64,000 nt of DNA from Treponema sp. (GCA_009777735.1 WRLF01000004.1:1-64000); one strand, 5' to 3'; positions 29,666 to 39,407 are shown, numbered from the stretch's first letter. Program-made: numbers and translations. The notes: a model not told the origin generated them from the sequence alone.

Positions 29666-31309
29666 TCAATCGACCCCTGCGGCGCCGGTATTCATGGCAC
29701 GCAGGAATGCTTCATTATTCTTGCTTTTCTTCATTCTGTCAACCAGTAGTTCAATTATTTCCACATCGTCCATGGGGTGTATAACCTTGCGGAGTACCCA
29801 AATTTTTTGCAGTTCTTCCTCGTTAAGAAGCAATTCTTCCTTGCGGGTACCGGATTTTTTGATATTGATGGCGGGAAAGAGCCTGCGGTCGGAAATGCGC
29901 CGGTCAAGGTTGATTTCCATATTGCCCGTTCCCTTAAATTCTTCGAATATTACCTCATCCATGCGGCTGCCGGTTTCGATAAGGGCGGTTGAAATAATGG
30001 TAAGGCTGCCCCCTTCTTCGATATTTCGCGCCGCTCCGAAGAACCGTTTTGGTTTGTACAGGGCATTGGAATCAACACCGCCGGAAAGAATTTTTCCCGA
30101 TGCCTGAACGGTCTGGTTATAGGCGCGTGCCAGCCTGGTGATTGAATCCAGCAGAATAACCACATCTTTTTTGTGTTCCACAAGGCGCTTCGCCTTTTCC
30201 AGTACCATCTCGGTAACCTGGACATGGCGGGTAGCCTGCTCGTCAAAAGTTGAAGAAATAACTTCGGCTTTTACCGTTCGTTCCATGTCGGTAACTTCTT
30301 CGGGGCGTTCATCGATGAGCAGGACGATAAGGTACACTTCCGGGTGATTCCTCGTGATGGCATTGGCGATTTTCTGCATCATGATCGTCTTGCCGGTACG
30401 GGGAGGCGCGACTATTAACGCACGCTGCCCCTTGCCGATGGGACAGAACAGGTTGATGATTCGCTCACTGATAGACTCGGTAGTGGTTTCCAGATCAAGT
30501 TTTCGTTTGGGGTAGAAAGGGGTAAGGTTGTCAAACGGAATACGGCTTTGCGCTACGGCAGGATCATCGTAATTAACGGTCTCGACCCGCAGCATGGCAA
30601 AGAAACGTTCCCCTTCTTTTGGACTGCGAATTTGACCGTAAACAGTGTCCCCGGTTTTTAAGGCAAACAGCCGAATCTGGCTGGGGCTGATGTAAATATC
30701 ATCGGGCCCCGGCAGGTAGGAGTTCTGGGGGCTGCGCAGGAAACCATAGTTATCGGGCAGTATTTCCAGGGAACCGTACGCATAAATGATTCCGCCGCGT
30801 TCCGTATGGGCTTTAAGGATCGCAAAGACAACCTCTTGCTTTTTCATGACAACCATGTCGTCATGGGAGATATTATAACAAGCAGCCAGTTCACGTAAAT
30901 CAATCATATTCAGCCGGATAAGCTCATTGATGGTGAGCCGGGGTTTACCGTTATCCTGATCGAGCCGAGGTTCGGGTTTGCCGTACAGGTCCGGCACGGA
31001 CGGCAGTCTGGGAAAAGAGAAAAAAGCCTGTTCAACTACCGGTTGTTCCCGTGACGGCGAATCCTCTCCCGGTCGGCTGTCGGTAATATCTACCCCATTA
31101 CCGGAGTGCGTATAAGCGCTCCGGGTTACTGCCGGGTGGTTTTCTGAGGTAGATACCGGTTTTCTTGCCCTGGCACGTACTACTACGCGGGCTGTTTTTT
31201 CCCCGTTTTCCGCCGAATCGGTATCAGTCTCAGTATCTACATCAATACTTTGCACCGGGATTTCACTTTCCGTTACTTTGGGCTTTCTACCCCTTTTTAC
31301 AACTGCCAT
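29666..31309 (-). CDS. rho: Transcription termination factor Rho
   Basis: [60 protein letters not shown]; long low-complexity N-terminal extension. Confidence 0.97.
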   Translation of the reverse strand: MAVVKRGRKPKVTESEIPVQSIDVDTETDTDSAENGEKTARVVVRARARKPVSTSENHPAVTRSAYTHSGNGVDITDSRPGEDSPSREQPVVEQAFFSFPRLPSVPDLYGKPEPRLDQDNGKPRLTINELIRLNMIDLRELAACYNISHDDMVVMKKQEVVFAILKAHTERGGIIYAYGSLEILPDNYGFLRSPQNSYLPGPDDIYISPSQIRLFALKTGDTVYGQIRSPKEGERFFAMLRVETVNYDDPAVAQSRIPFDNLTPFYPKRKLDLETTTESISERIINLFCPIGKGQRALIVAPPRTGKTIMMQKIANAITRNHPEVYLIVLLIDERPEEVTDMERTVKAEVISSTFDEQATRHVQVTEMVLEKAKRLVEHKKDVVILLDSITRLARAYNQTVQASGKILSGGVDSNALYKPKRFFGAARNIEEGGSLTIISTALIETGSRMDEVIFEEFKGTGNMEINLDRRISDRRLFPAINIKKSGTRKEELLLNEEELQKIWVLRKVIHPMDDVEIIELLVDRMKKSKNNEAFLRAMNTGAAGVD

Positions 31310-31484
31310 TGTTACTACCACCTGTTATTGCCATATTTTATGCTTAAGCGCAAAGGCAAGAAAATTGAATACTGTTTGCTGTTTCTAAATTAATAATGAG
31401 CATGGATTTTGACCAGGAACAAGTTATAGTATTACACTAGTCAATCTGTTTCGATTTGTCAAGTATGCGGTAAAAAAATGTTTA

Positions 31485-31991
31485 TCAGGCAATTACAGTA
31501 ACCCTGTCCAGCAATTCCTCCAGCACTGCCGCTGCCGCCTGCATACGCACTTCGGCCCGTGTACCATGAAATAACAGTTTTTTTACTGTAACATCGTGGC
31601 TCACAGCGACTGCTATCCACACTGTGCCAACCGGAACGGGACTCCCGTCGCCATGAGGGCCTGCAAGCCCGGTAACTGCCGCCGCAACTGACACTCCGGC
31701 TGTTTCCAGCGCCCGCACAGCCATTGTGCCTGCCGTTTCCCTGCTTACAAGCCCGTACTGTTCAAGAAAAGCCGGGTCTATGCCAAGCATTGTACATTTT
31801 GCCTGCGGTGAATAACACACAAAAGACCCCCAGAAAACTGCGGAAGCCCCGCTTACCCGCGCAATAAAATCCGAAACAAGTCCTGCTGTACATGACTCGG
31901 CAACGGCAAGTGTATGGTGTGTTTCTGACAGAATTTTTACAAGTTTGAGAGCTGTTTGTTCCGCATGCGCCTCCAGGCTGTCCATGTCCAA
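31485..31991 (-). CDS. CinA C-terminal-like nicotinamide-nucleotide amidase
   Basis: LAVAESCTAGLVSDFIARVSGASAVFWGSFVCYSPQAKCTMLGI...AVTGLAGPHGDGSPVPVGTVWIAVA. Confidence 0.93.
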   Translation of the reverse strand: MDMDSLEAHAEQTALKLVKILSETHHTLAVAESCTAGLVSDFIARVSGASAVFWGSFVCYSPQAKCTMLGIDPAFLEQYGLVSRETAGTMAVRALETAGVSVAAAVTGLAGPHGDGSPVPVGTVWIAVAVSHDVTVKKLLFHGTRAEVRMQAAAAVLEELLDRVTVIA

Positions 31992-32000
31992 CCCGGAGTG

Positions 32001-32480
32001 TTATGCGCCGGTTTTTGCCGCAGAACTGCGCGGTGCATCAACGGGGCGCTGTTCTTTTCCGGTACGTATCAATTCGGCTTTTATTTCCTCCGAAGGCCGT
32101 GAAAATATTTCAACTTCCTTGTCTACATTTGACATGCTGCATTGACCTTCAAACAAAACACCGTCGGCAATACGAATCCGCACGGCGGTCACATCACCTT
32201 TTACTGCGGCCCCGGTCATCATGTCCACCTTGTCAAGGGCGTGAACATTACCGGTCACTGTTCCGTAAACGGTAAGCGAATTTACATTAATATAATCGGC
32301 ATTCACCTCGGCATCTTTGTCAACTATCAGCGTTCCCGCTGCCTCAATGGTTCCATTGAATTTTCCCCGGACACGCACTGTTTCATTGAACTTCAAAAGC
32401 CCCTGAAAACCGGTTTCCCTGCCAAGAGTCACTACCGATGATTCTTTCCTTTTATCATTTGAGTTTATCATGGTTTTCAT
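32001..32480 (-). CDS. Bactofilin (polymer-forming cytoskeletal protein)
   Basis: FQGLLKFNETVRVRGKFNGTIEAAGTLIVDKDAEVNADYINVNSLTVYGTVTGNVHALDKVDMMTGAAVKGDV. Confidence 0.9.
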   Translation of the reverse strand: MKTMINSNDKRKESSVVTLGRETGFQGLLKFNETVRVRGKFNGTIEAAGTLIVDKDAEVNADYINVNSLTVYGTVTGNVHALDKVDMMTGAAVKGDVTAVRIRIADGVLFEGQCSMSNVDKEVEIFSRPSEEIKAELIRTGKEQRPVDAPRSSAAKTGA

Positions 32481-33184
32481 TATTCCTGATTAATGGATTT
32501 TCGTAATTGGGATTCAAGAGTCGAAAGCCCTATTTCGTTCTTTTTTAAGGCTTCCCATTCAAGGATTGTTTTTTCAATGCGGGCATCCAGTTCCGCGACC
32601 TGCCTGCGCACATTTTGGGTTTTTTCCTGTACTTTTTTTATCAAGTCTGCCGCCTGGGCGTTTTTTTCGCTGTCCTGAATCGCCGAGATAGCCGTATCCA
32701 GTTCATCCATACTATTGGCAAAATCGGAAAGGTTCTGTTTAAAATCGCGGCTTAATTCTTCGGCAAGGCTCAGGCGGGATTCCCTGACGGCAATCTGGGA
32801 AAACAATTCCCTGTTCCGCAGTACTGCCCTGATGCGTGCCAGTACCTCGGAAAAATTAAACGGCTTTGTGATATAATCATCTATACCCAGTTCAAAACCG
32901 GCGATTTTATCCTTTACATCATCAAGGGCAGAAAACATAATGATGGGAATATCCTGAAATTGCGGATCTTTTTTAAGGTTTTTTGTTAGTTCCCAACCGG
33001 ACATTTTGGGCATTATATTATCAAGGAGAATGAGGTTCGGATGGAATTTCTTCAACTTGGCCAGTGCTTCCAGCCCGTCATCTGCCTGCTCTACCGTGAA
33101 ACCAAGCTTGGAAAGCATCAGGTTGAAAAACTCAAGGTTAACCGGATCGTCATCGACAATGAGAATTTTACTGGGAGTTTTCAT
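32480..33184 (-). CDS. Response regulator with C-terminal coiled coil
   Basis: REC domain KILIVDDDPVNLEFFNLMLSKLG..LILLDNIMPKMSGWEL..DDYITKPFNFSEVLARI, then a helical C-terminus. Confidence 0.88.
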   Translation of the reverse strand: MKTPSKILIVDDDPVNLEFFNLMLSKLGFTVEQADDGLEALAKLKKFHPNLILLDNIMPKMSGWELTKNLKKDPQFQDIPIIMFSALDDVKDKIAGFELGIDDYITKPFNFSEVLARIRAVLRNRELFSQIAVRESRLSLAEELSRDFKQNLSDFANSMDELDTAISAIQDSEKNAQAADLIKKVQEKTQNVRRQVAELDARIEKTILEWEALKKNEIGLSTLESQLRKSINQE

Positions 33185-33186
33185 AG

Positions 33187-34875
33187 TTACCTTCTTATTA
33201 CGGTTTTTCTAATTATATAAAATGCTCCGCCAATAATCAACAGGAGAATTGCCGCAAGGACAAAACATACCGCAGAAAAATCACCCCGGCGTGTATAAAC
33301 CGTTGTTTCCTTTACAATGGGTACCGCAACAGTCAGCCAGGCTTCGGTAAACGGCGGCGCCATGGCAATGATTTTTCCGTTGGGCGCTATTCCGCAGGTC
33401 TGCCCGGATGCGGTGGAACGAACCATGGAACGCCTGTTCTCCACTGCCCGGAACACCGCCATGGAAAGATGCTGATTCTGGGCGGACAAGCTTTCAGACC
33501 AGGCATCATTGGAAAGGTTGACAATCAGTTCCGCGCCGTTCTGCACAAACATGCGTGAAATGTAGCCGAACGTATCTTCAAAGCAGATTGGTGCGGAAAA
33601 GGTAAAACCGGGGCCGGAATCTGTTCGTTCCAGGGAAAAAACAGTCGCTTCAGCGCCTTTTTCCCAAAAATGAGTATCGGCATTTACCAGGGCGCGGTGC
33701 AAACGGGGAAATTGCTTCCCGTAGGGAAAATGTTCGGTAAAGGGAACAAGGTGGAGTTTCCGGTATACGGCGGTATTGACACCATTTTCAAACAACATTG
33801 CTGCATTGTAATCAACACGGAAATCTTCACCGGGATTTGGGTTTATGGAGGGATCTTTACGGGCATCGTCATTGCCGATTAAAAATGGAATATCCTGCTC
33901 CGAAAGATATTCAAGCAGTTCACGTACCAGCAGCCAGGAAGCTTGATCGGTGCGATACGTTTGATGCCAGAAAATCCTCGGGACAAATGCCGTTTCCGGC
34001 CACACCACCAAATCCGGCAGAGGGTCTGCTGTGATGGCTTCGTCAGAAAGGCGTCTGAGCGTATTAAAGTTATTACGATACTGTTCAATCCCCCCTTTCC
34101 AGGGATCGGTGTTATGCTGGATAAGAGCAATGTTTGCATGCGGCGCAGCGGAATAATCGGAAGGAACAGCAAAACCGTACATCAGCGCAGCAATCAATGC
34201 CGCCCCCCATACGATGGCGCTGACTTTCTCCTTCAAAAAAAAAGAGCTTATTCCCGCCAGGATTTCACGTTTCCCTGTTCTCTGTTCCCTGTTCTCTGTT
34301 CTCTGATCACTTATGAACGCATACGCCAACCAGGCCGATGGGAAAACAACCAGTGCGGAAACGCCCCATACGCCGAATATATCTGCGATCTGGATGAGCG
34401 GAATAAATTGCCATTGTGAATAACCGGTTATTCCATAAGAATAGCCTAAAAAACCAAGGGTGCGCAGGTATTCGTAGGCAAGCCAGATAAGCCATTGAAC
34501 AATGTAACCCCGCCGGGGAAAAAAAACGACGGCAAGTTTAAGCAGGAAAAAAAGCGCCGCCATGTAGACAAGATAAATACTGCTGACAATTATCCCGGCA
34601 AGAGGATGGAAGGCGGTTAGCCAGTAATTAAAAAGCCCATAAGCAGAAAAACCATACACTGCTCCCCAGAAAAGAGATGCGCCGAAGCCGACTCTTTGCA
34701 GCAATACAAATATGGGGATATAGGCAAACCATGATAAAAACGGCAGGCCGTTTTCAATGAGCGGGTTGGGAAAAATGGCGGAAAACAACAAGACGGCAAG
34801 GCCGGTTAATCCCAGGTTGAGAAATATGTTACGCACCAGAACGCCCGCTTCATCAGGGCTGAACTGCTTTTTCAT
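33187..34875 (-). CDS. lnt: Apolipoprotein N-acyltransferase
   Basis: N-terminal TM domain, carbon-nitrogen hydrolase domain with DLVVWPETAFVP, PICFEDTFGYISRMFVQNGAELIVNLSNDAWS. Confidence 0.93.
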   Translation of the reverse strand: MKKQFSPDEAGVLVRNIFLNLGLTGLAVLLFSAIFPNPLIENGLPFLSWFAYIPIFVLLQRVGFGASLFWGAVYGFSAYGLFNYWLTAFHPLAGIIVSSIYLVYMAALFFLLKLAVVFFPRRGYIVQWLIWLAYEYLRTLGFLGYSYGITGYSQWQFIPLIQIADIFGVWGVSALVVFPSAWLAYAFISDQRTENREQRTGKREILAGISSFFLKEKVSAIVWGAALIAALMYGFAVPSDYSAAPHANIALIQHNTDPWKGGIEQYRNNFNTLRRLSDEAITADPLPDLVVWPETAFVPRIFWHQTYRTDQASWLLVRELLEYLSEQDIPFLIGNDDARKDPSINPNPGEDFRVDYNAAMLFENGVNTAVYRKLHLVPFTEHFPYGKQFPRLHRALVNADTHFWEKGAEATVFSLERTDSGPGFTFSAPICFEDTFGYISRMFVQNGAELIVNLSNDAWSESLSAQNQHLSMAVFRAVENRRSMVRSTASGQTCGIAPNGKIIAMAPPFTEAWLTVAVPIVKETTVYTRRGDFSAVCFVLAAILLLIIGGAFYIIRKTVIRR

Positions 34876-35167
34876 CGGTGATGTTCCAGGCATCCTGTTT
34901 CAGTTCGCGCCCGGGCCGAAAGGACACAACACCATGAGAACGAATTGAGATTGTTTGTCCTGTTCTTGGATTGCGGGCTTTTGGCCGCGCTTTTCGTATT
35001 TTTACTTCAAAAGTGCCAAAACCCCGCAGTTCAATGATATTGCGTTGCATTAAAGCGGCTTTTACTTCGCCGATAAAAAGGTCTATTGTTGTGCGAATTT
35101 CCCTGCGGCTCATGCCGGTTTTTTCATACAGAGCGTCTATAAAATCTGCTTTTGTGTATTTTGGCAT
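34853..35167 (-). CDS. HU/IHF-family DNA-binding protein
   Basis: MPKYTKADFIDALYEKTGMSRREIRTTIDLFIGEVKAALMQRNIIELRGFGTFEVKIRKARPKARNPRTGQTISI. Confidence 0.93.
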   Translation of the reverse strand: MPKYTKADFIDALYEKTGMSRREIRTTIDLFIGEVKAALMQRNIIELRGFGTFEVKIRKARPKARNPRTGQTISIRSHGVVSFRPGRELKQDAWNITDEKAVQP

Positions 35168-35171
35168 AATG

Positions 35172-35438
35172 CTATGCAAGCATGGTATTATAAAACCGCT
35201 GCATCCTGGATTTTTTCCGGGCAGCGGCATTTTTTTTAATTATGCCTTTTCCCGCCGCGGTGTCAATTTTTTTTACCATTTCTCTTAAGGCGGATTCAGA
35301 CTCAGGATCTTTTTTTTGCGCCAGTGCAACAAATTTTTTAACACTGGTACGGACAGCGCTCTTGGCTGCCTTGTTGCGCATTCTCCTTTCTTCACTCTGC
35401 CGGTGGCGTTTTTCCGCTGAACTTTTTTTCTTAGCCAA
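35172..35438 (-). CDS. rpsT: 30S ribosomal protein S20
   Basis: KKKSSAEKRHRQSEERRMRNKAAKSAVRTSVKKFVAL...KIDTAAGKGIIKKNAAARKKSRM. Confidence 0.95.
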   Translation of the reverse strand: MAKKKSSAEKRHRQSEERRMRNKAAKSAVRTSVKKFVALAQKKDPESESALREMVKKIDTAAGKGIIKKNAAARKKSRMQRFYNTMLA

Positions 35439-35453
35439 AGGTAACCTCTCTAT

Positions 35454-35624
35454 TTAGTTAAAATCCGACGGACGGCGTTCAAGCCGCTTGCATTTATCAC
35501 ACTCGGCAATATTTTTTACTTTGCCGCTCTCGAAAAGAGCTTTCATTTTAATTTCGCCCCCGCAGGAACAAAAAAACTTCTGTGACGCACTTGATGTACG
35601 GCTGTTCTTACTTGCCTGACCCAT
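35454..35624 (-). CDS. Small zinc-ribbon-like protein (56 aa), absent from the supplied ORF track
   Basis: Translated by hand: MGQASKNSRTSSASQKFFCSCGGEIKMKALFESGKVKNIAECDKCKRLERRPSDFN; paired CSC / CDKC cysteines; AGGAGAG upstream. Confidence 0.75.
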   Translation of the reverse strand: MGQASKNSRTSSASQKFFCSCGGEIKMKALFESGKVKNIAECDKCKRLERRPSDFN

Positions 35625-35685
35625 AGTTCTCTCCTTAATTCGTAAATGCTACCCTGAAACAGTAATAAATGTCAAGTTAACGGTC

Positions 35686-35982
35686 TCAATCGTGTCCCGG
35701 ATTTGAGCTGACTTTGAGTATGGCCTGCTCCACTGCTTTTTGCACACTGTCGGCATACGACTGTTCGTATTTTGCCTGAGCGGCGTATAACTGTCCCATA
35801 AGGGAAAAGCGATACAGCGGCGTTACCGAATTCAACGCCATTGCCGCCATATCAACCACACATTCATTACAACGGCAGATTTCCGTATCCAAAGCATTAA
35901 GCTGCTGCTCCAATTCCTGAATAACAAGATCTTCCGCCACATTTTTTAACATGTGAAAATCGTATTCTCTTTCAAAATCCAT
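35686..35982 (-). CDS. ComFB-like late competence family protein
   Basis: ICRCNECVVDMAAMALNSVTPLYRFSLMGQLY matches ComFB-type C-x-C-x2-C-x2-D-x2-A-x-ALN pattern. Confidence 0.7.
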   Translation of the reverse strand: MDFEREYDFHMLKNVAEDLVIQELEQQLNALDTEICRCNECVVDMAAMALNSVTPLYRFSLMGQLYAAQAKYEQSYADSVQKAVEQAILKVSSNPGHD

Positions 35983-36057
35983 AATAATCCCCCGCTTTGG
36001 TTTTATTCAATAATTATACACCAATGGAAAAAAATATCCAAGGAGTCTGCAAAGTTC

Positions 36058-37416
36058 CTAATGTTCTTTTTCTTTAGGAATAAACCGTGTGTATTTTGCC
36101 TGCAGCATCAGTTCTATCACTCCAATCGGGCCGTTCCGCTGCTTGGCAATATGCAGTTCCGTCGGATATCCCTCGCTGTAGTCTTTGGGCAGCTCTTCTT
36201 CTCCTTTTTTTGCTTTTTTCGACGGTTTGTGCAGGAACATGACCAAATCCGCATCCTGTTCTATTGAGCCGGAATCCCGCAAGTTCGCAAGGGTCGGCGG
36301 CATTCCCAGCCCTGTCCGCTCCATTTCCCGGTTAAGCTGGCACAGAACAACGATGGGGATTTTTAATTCCCTGGCAAGCCCCTTGAGCGATCGTGAAATT
36401 TCAGAAATTTGCTCATGGCGGGGCAGCGAGTAATTGTCATGGCCGATAAGCCCCAGGTAATCAACAAAAATAATTTCGACCCCTTCTTTTGCACGGAGTT
36501 TGCGAGCCTGCGAACGAAGGTCCTGGTACTTCATATTCGGCACATCAATTATATATAACGGCATATCAACTATTTTTCCCAGCGCATCGCGTATTCCGAT
36601 GAAATCTTCGCGGGTAAGATAACCGCTTCTCAGTTTATTGCCGTCCACCTGCGCTTCACTGGAAACAAGGCGATTGCCAAGGGCAGTTAAAGGCATTTCC
36701 AGCGAAAAAAATGCGACAGGCTTGCGATCTTTATTGGCGATATGTGACGCCATATTCAGGGCGAGGGCGGTTTTTCCCACAGACGGACGGGCGCCAATAA
36801 CAATAAAATCCGAAGGCTGAAAACCGGTAGTCATCGCATCAAGTTTATCAAAGCCGGTGGATATTCCGGTCAGCGGCTGCTTTGTTTTATACACTTCCTC
36901 GATTTTATTAAATGTGGAGAGCAGCACATCTTTGATAAGATTATATGAAAAAGCCTGCCTTTCATCCCGCAGCATGTAGATGCTTTGTTCAATTTTGTCA
37001 AGAATTTCCGGAGTTTCACGGGACTCATCATAAGCGGCAACATTTATCTCCGAGGCAACACGCAGCAGCGCCCGCCGAAGTGAATGACTCATTACCGCCT
37101 GAACATAGTATTCGATATTCACGCTGGATGGTATTACCGATGTAAGAGATGAAACATAAGCGGCTCCTCCCGCCTCGTCAAGTTTTCCGCATTGCTTTAG
37201 TTCCTGGATAACGGTTTGAATATCGGGACGCAGGCTTTTTGCTTCAAGGTCACTGACAGCCTGGTAAATCCGCTGATGCGCCCTTGAGTAAAAGTCGGTC
37301 TCTTTAAGATGAAATTGTTTTGCTGTAACTATCGCATCGGCATCAAACAATAAACTGCCTAAAGCGGCGCGTTCAAGCTCGTCATCATGGGGAGGAGTAT
37401 CCCGTGTCTTTGCCAA
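36058..37416 (-). CDS. dnaB: Replicative DNA helicase
   Basis: RAALGSLLFDADAI N-domain; DFIVIGARPSVGKTALALNMA; FFSLEMPLTALGNRLVSSEA; IIFVDYLGLI; LRDSGSIEQDADLVMFLHK. Confidence 0.97.
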   Translation of the reverse strand: MAKTRDTPPHDDELERAALGSLLFDADAIVTAKQFHLKETDFYSRAHQRIYQAVSDLEAKSLRPDIQTVIQELKQCGKLDEAGGAAYVSSLTSVIPSSVNIEYYVQAVMSHSLRRALLRVASEINVAAYDESRETPEILDKIEQSIYMLRDERQAFSYNLIKDVLLSTFNKIEEVYKTKQPLTGISTGFDKLDAMTTGFQPSDFIVIGARPSVGKTALALNMASHIANKDRKPVAFFSLEMPLTALGNRLVSSEAQVDGNKLRSGYLTREDFIGIRDALGKIVDMPLYIIDVPNMKYQDLRSQARKLRAKEGVEIIFVDYLGLIGHDNYSLPRHEQISEISRSLKGLARELKIPIVVLCQLNREMERTGLGMPPTLANLRDSGSIEQDADLVMFLHKPSKKAKKGEEELPKDYSEGYPTELHIAKQRNGPIGVIELMLQAKYTRFIPKEKEH

Positions 37417-38046
37417 TTAATTACTCTCTGCCTCATTATCAGGTTCGGCGGTAGCTTCTGCCGAACCATCGGCTTCTTCCGAAACAGGGGATTCGGCTGG
37501 CTGTTCGGCTGGCTGTTCTGCAGGAGCAGTTTCCGCCGTTTCGCTGCCTTTGCGCCGGCGCTGCGGCCTTGCCGGCGCCTGCGGGGTTTCGGTTTTAATC
37601 TCCTGTCCAATGATGGTAATTTGAATTTCCGCCTGGGAATTTTCATACAGCCTGATTACGGCTTTGTATTTTCCCGTATTTTTTATATTTACCCCTGCAA
37701 GATCGATTCGTTTGCGCTCAATCTGAAAACCCTGTTTTGTAAGTTCATCCGCAATTGTCTGGCTTGTCACCGCACCGTAGAGCCTTCCGTTGGCGCCCGC
37801 AGGCATGGTAAACGACAACTCAAGACTTTCAAGCCGCTCTTTAAGACCCATAGCATCCTGCCGTTTTTGGGCTTTTTTCGCTTCGATGGCATCTTTTCGC
37901 GATTCAAACAGTTTTACTGTCTGAGGCGTATGGGGAAGGGCAATTCCCCTGGGAAAAAGATAATTCCGAAAGTAGCCTTTTGCTACATCCTTGACATCCC
38001 CTTCTTCACCCAGGGGAGGCAGATCCTTGTTCAATATAACTTTCAT
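37417..38046 (-). CDS. rplI: 50S ribosomal protein L9 with long acidic C-terminal tail
   Basis: MKVILNKDLPPLGEEGDVKDVAKGYFRNYLFPRGIALPHT; tail KGSETAETAPAEQPAEQPAESPVSEEADGSAEATAEPDNEAESN; start re-assigned to AAAGGAG-preceded ATG. Confidence 0.95.
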   Translation of the reverse strand: MKVILNKDLPPLGEEGDVKDVAKGYFRNYLFPRGIALPHTPQTVKLFESRKDAIEAKKAQKRQDAMGLKERLESLELSFTMPAGANGRLYGAVTSQTIADELTKQGFQIERKRIDLAGVNIKNTGKYKAVIRLYENSQAEIQITIIGQEIKTETPQAPARPQRRRKGSETAETAPAEQPAEQPAESPVSEEADGSAEATAEPDNEAESN

Positions 38047-38080
38047 ACCAAGCTCCTTTGGGATACCCGACGGCTCCCAT

Positions 38081-38107
38081 GAAAAAAATTCTGCCGCCAA
38101 ACGGCAG
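38081..38107 (-). terminator. Rho-independent-terminator-like hairpin between rpsR and rplI (possible attenuator)
   Basis: Minus strand CTGCCG-TTTGG-CGGCAG followed by AATTTTTTT; a second hairpin CGGACC-TTT-GGTCCG lies at 38112-38126. Confidence 0.6.
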
Positions 38108-38175
38108 TTTTCGGACCAAAGGTCCGCAGACAAAAATGTCCCGCCCCGGAGTAGAGGCATTTATAACGGCGCAGT

Positions 38176-38496
38176 TTATTCGGTCACAAAAGGCAGAAGA
38201 GCTATGATGCGGGCCTGTTTAATTGCCGCTGCCAAACCGCGCTGATGCTTCGCGCAAGTGCCGGTGATTCGCCGGGGAAGTATTTTCCCCCGCTCGGTAA
38301 TAAAACGGCGGAGGGTATCGGCGTCTTTATAATCAATTTTCAATTTTTGAACACAGAATCTGCATATTTTTTTCTTGAAAAATGCCTTGCCGCCTTTTCC
38401 GCCGCGGCCCATCCTGTCGTCACCGTCACGCCCTTCCATGTCCCCCCGGTCACGCCGGTAAGAACGCTCGCCTTCCATATATTTTTCATCAGACAT
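38176..38496 (-). CDS. rpsR: 30S ribosomal protein S18 (charged N-terminal extension)
   Basis: [64 protein letters not shown]. Confidence 0.96.
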   Translation of the reverse strand: MSDEKYMEGERSYRRDRGDMEGRDGDDRMGRGGKGGKAFFKKKICRFCVQKLKIDYKDADTLRRFITERGKILPRRITGTCAKHQRGLAAAIKQARIIALLPFVTE

Positions 38497-38513
38497 ACTA
38501 TTTCTCCTTGGTG

Positions 38514-38978
38514 TTAAAATGGGATATCATCGGCGAAAGCATCGTCCGCCGGTACACGGCTGCCCTGGTTTACCGAGGCGCCGTTCTGGGTATTGCCGGA
38601 ATAACCGCCTGATGCCTGACTGCGGTATTCCCCTCCACCGGAACCGCTTCCGGGATTTCCTCCCAGCAATTGCAGGTTAGCGGCGACAATTTCTACCTTG
38701 GAACGGTTTTGACCGTCCTGCTGCCAGCGATCCTGCCGCAGTTCCCCGTCAACAGCTACCATCTTACCCTTGACAAGGTACTGGTGCAGGGATTCTCCCT
38801 GCCGCCCCCAGACAACAATATCAAAGAAATTCGGCTCATCTTCCCATTGATCGCCGCTTTTACGGCGGCGGTTTACGGCAATGGAAAATTTACAGACAGT
38901 CTGACCGCTGGCAATTGATTTAAGTTCGGCGTCTCTGGTCAATCTTCCAATTAAAATGACATGGTTTATATCTACCAT
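38514..38978 (-). CDS. ssb: Single-stranded DNA-binding protein
   Basis: [38 protein letters not shown]..., acidic tail [10 protein letters not shown]; start re-assigned. Confidence 0.96.
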   Translation of the reverse strand: MVDINHVILIGRLTRDAELKSIASGQTVCKFSIAVNRRRKSGDQWEDEPNFFDIVVWGRQGESLHQYLVKGKMVAVDGELRQDRWQQDGQNRSKVEIVAANLQLLGGNPGSGSGGGEYRSQASGGYSGNTQNGASVNQGSRVPADDAFADDIPF

Positions 38979-38982
38979 AACA

Positions 38983-39264
38983 TTACTCCTCAACCCTGAC
39001 AAAAAGATACTTGAGCAGATTGGCATTGAGCTTGAATACCCGGTCAAGGACAGCGATTTTAGCCGGATCCGCCCTGATGGTAAACAGAACGTATTTTCCC
39101 CGTTTTCGTTTTTTGATTTCATAGGCAAGATCGCGATCCCCGGTTTCATCGGTTTTTTCGATCTCGACTCCGTTGGCAGCAAGGTCACTCAGAAGCAGTT
39201 CACGACCCGCTGAATGCTGGTCTTCTTCCAGGGGGAAGATGACCGTCAGCTCGTATTGACGCAT
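38983..39264 (-). CDS. rpsF: 30S ribosomal protein S6
   Basis: MRQYELTVIFPLEEDQHSAGRELLLSDLAANGVEIEKTDETGDRDLAYEIKKRKRGKYVLFTI; first gene of S6-SSB-S18-L9 operon. Confidence 0.95.
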   Translation of the reverse strand: MRQYELTVIFPLEEDQHSAGRELLLSDLAANGVEIEKTDETGDRDLAYEIKKRKRGKYVLFTIRADPAKIAVLDRVFKLNANLLKYLFVRVEE

Positions 39265-39276
39265 AGGTCCTCCTTA

Positions 39277-39305
39277 CGGACTTGTCCGGCTCAATTAAGC
39301 GCCGG
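39277..39305 (-). promoter_or_regulatory. Structured rpsF leader (candidate S6:S18 autoregulatory element)
   Basis: Minus strand CCGGC-N10-GCCGG overlapping CGGAC-AA-GTCCG immediately before TAAGGAGG and the rpsF ATG. Confidence 0.45.
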
Positions 39306-39372
39306 AAAAGAGGTAGTTTTTCACAGGCTAATAAAAAAATGGAGGAATGGCAAGGGGGCAGTACTGCATTTC

Positions 39373-39402
39373 TTGACAAGGAAGATACATCGCCGTTATA
39401 GT
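39373..39402 (+). promoter_or_regulatory. Sigma70-type promoter abutting the 39408 ATG
   Basis: TTGACA (39373-39378), 18 nt, TATAGT (39397-39402), TGGGT, ATG; no SD. Confidence 0.7.
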
Positions 39403-39407
39403 TGGGT

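Noticed and set aside
29460-30107. 215-aa plus-strand ORF
   Set aside because: Antisense to rpmE and rho; Ser/Arg-rich shadow frame.
37387-38082. 231-aa plus-strand ORF
   Set aside because: Antisense to rplI; cysteine/phenylalanine-rich shadow translation with no family signature.
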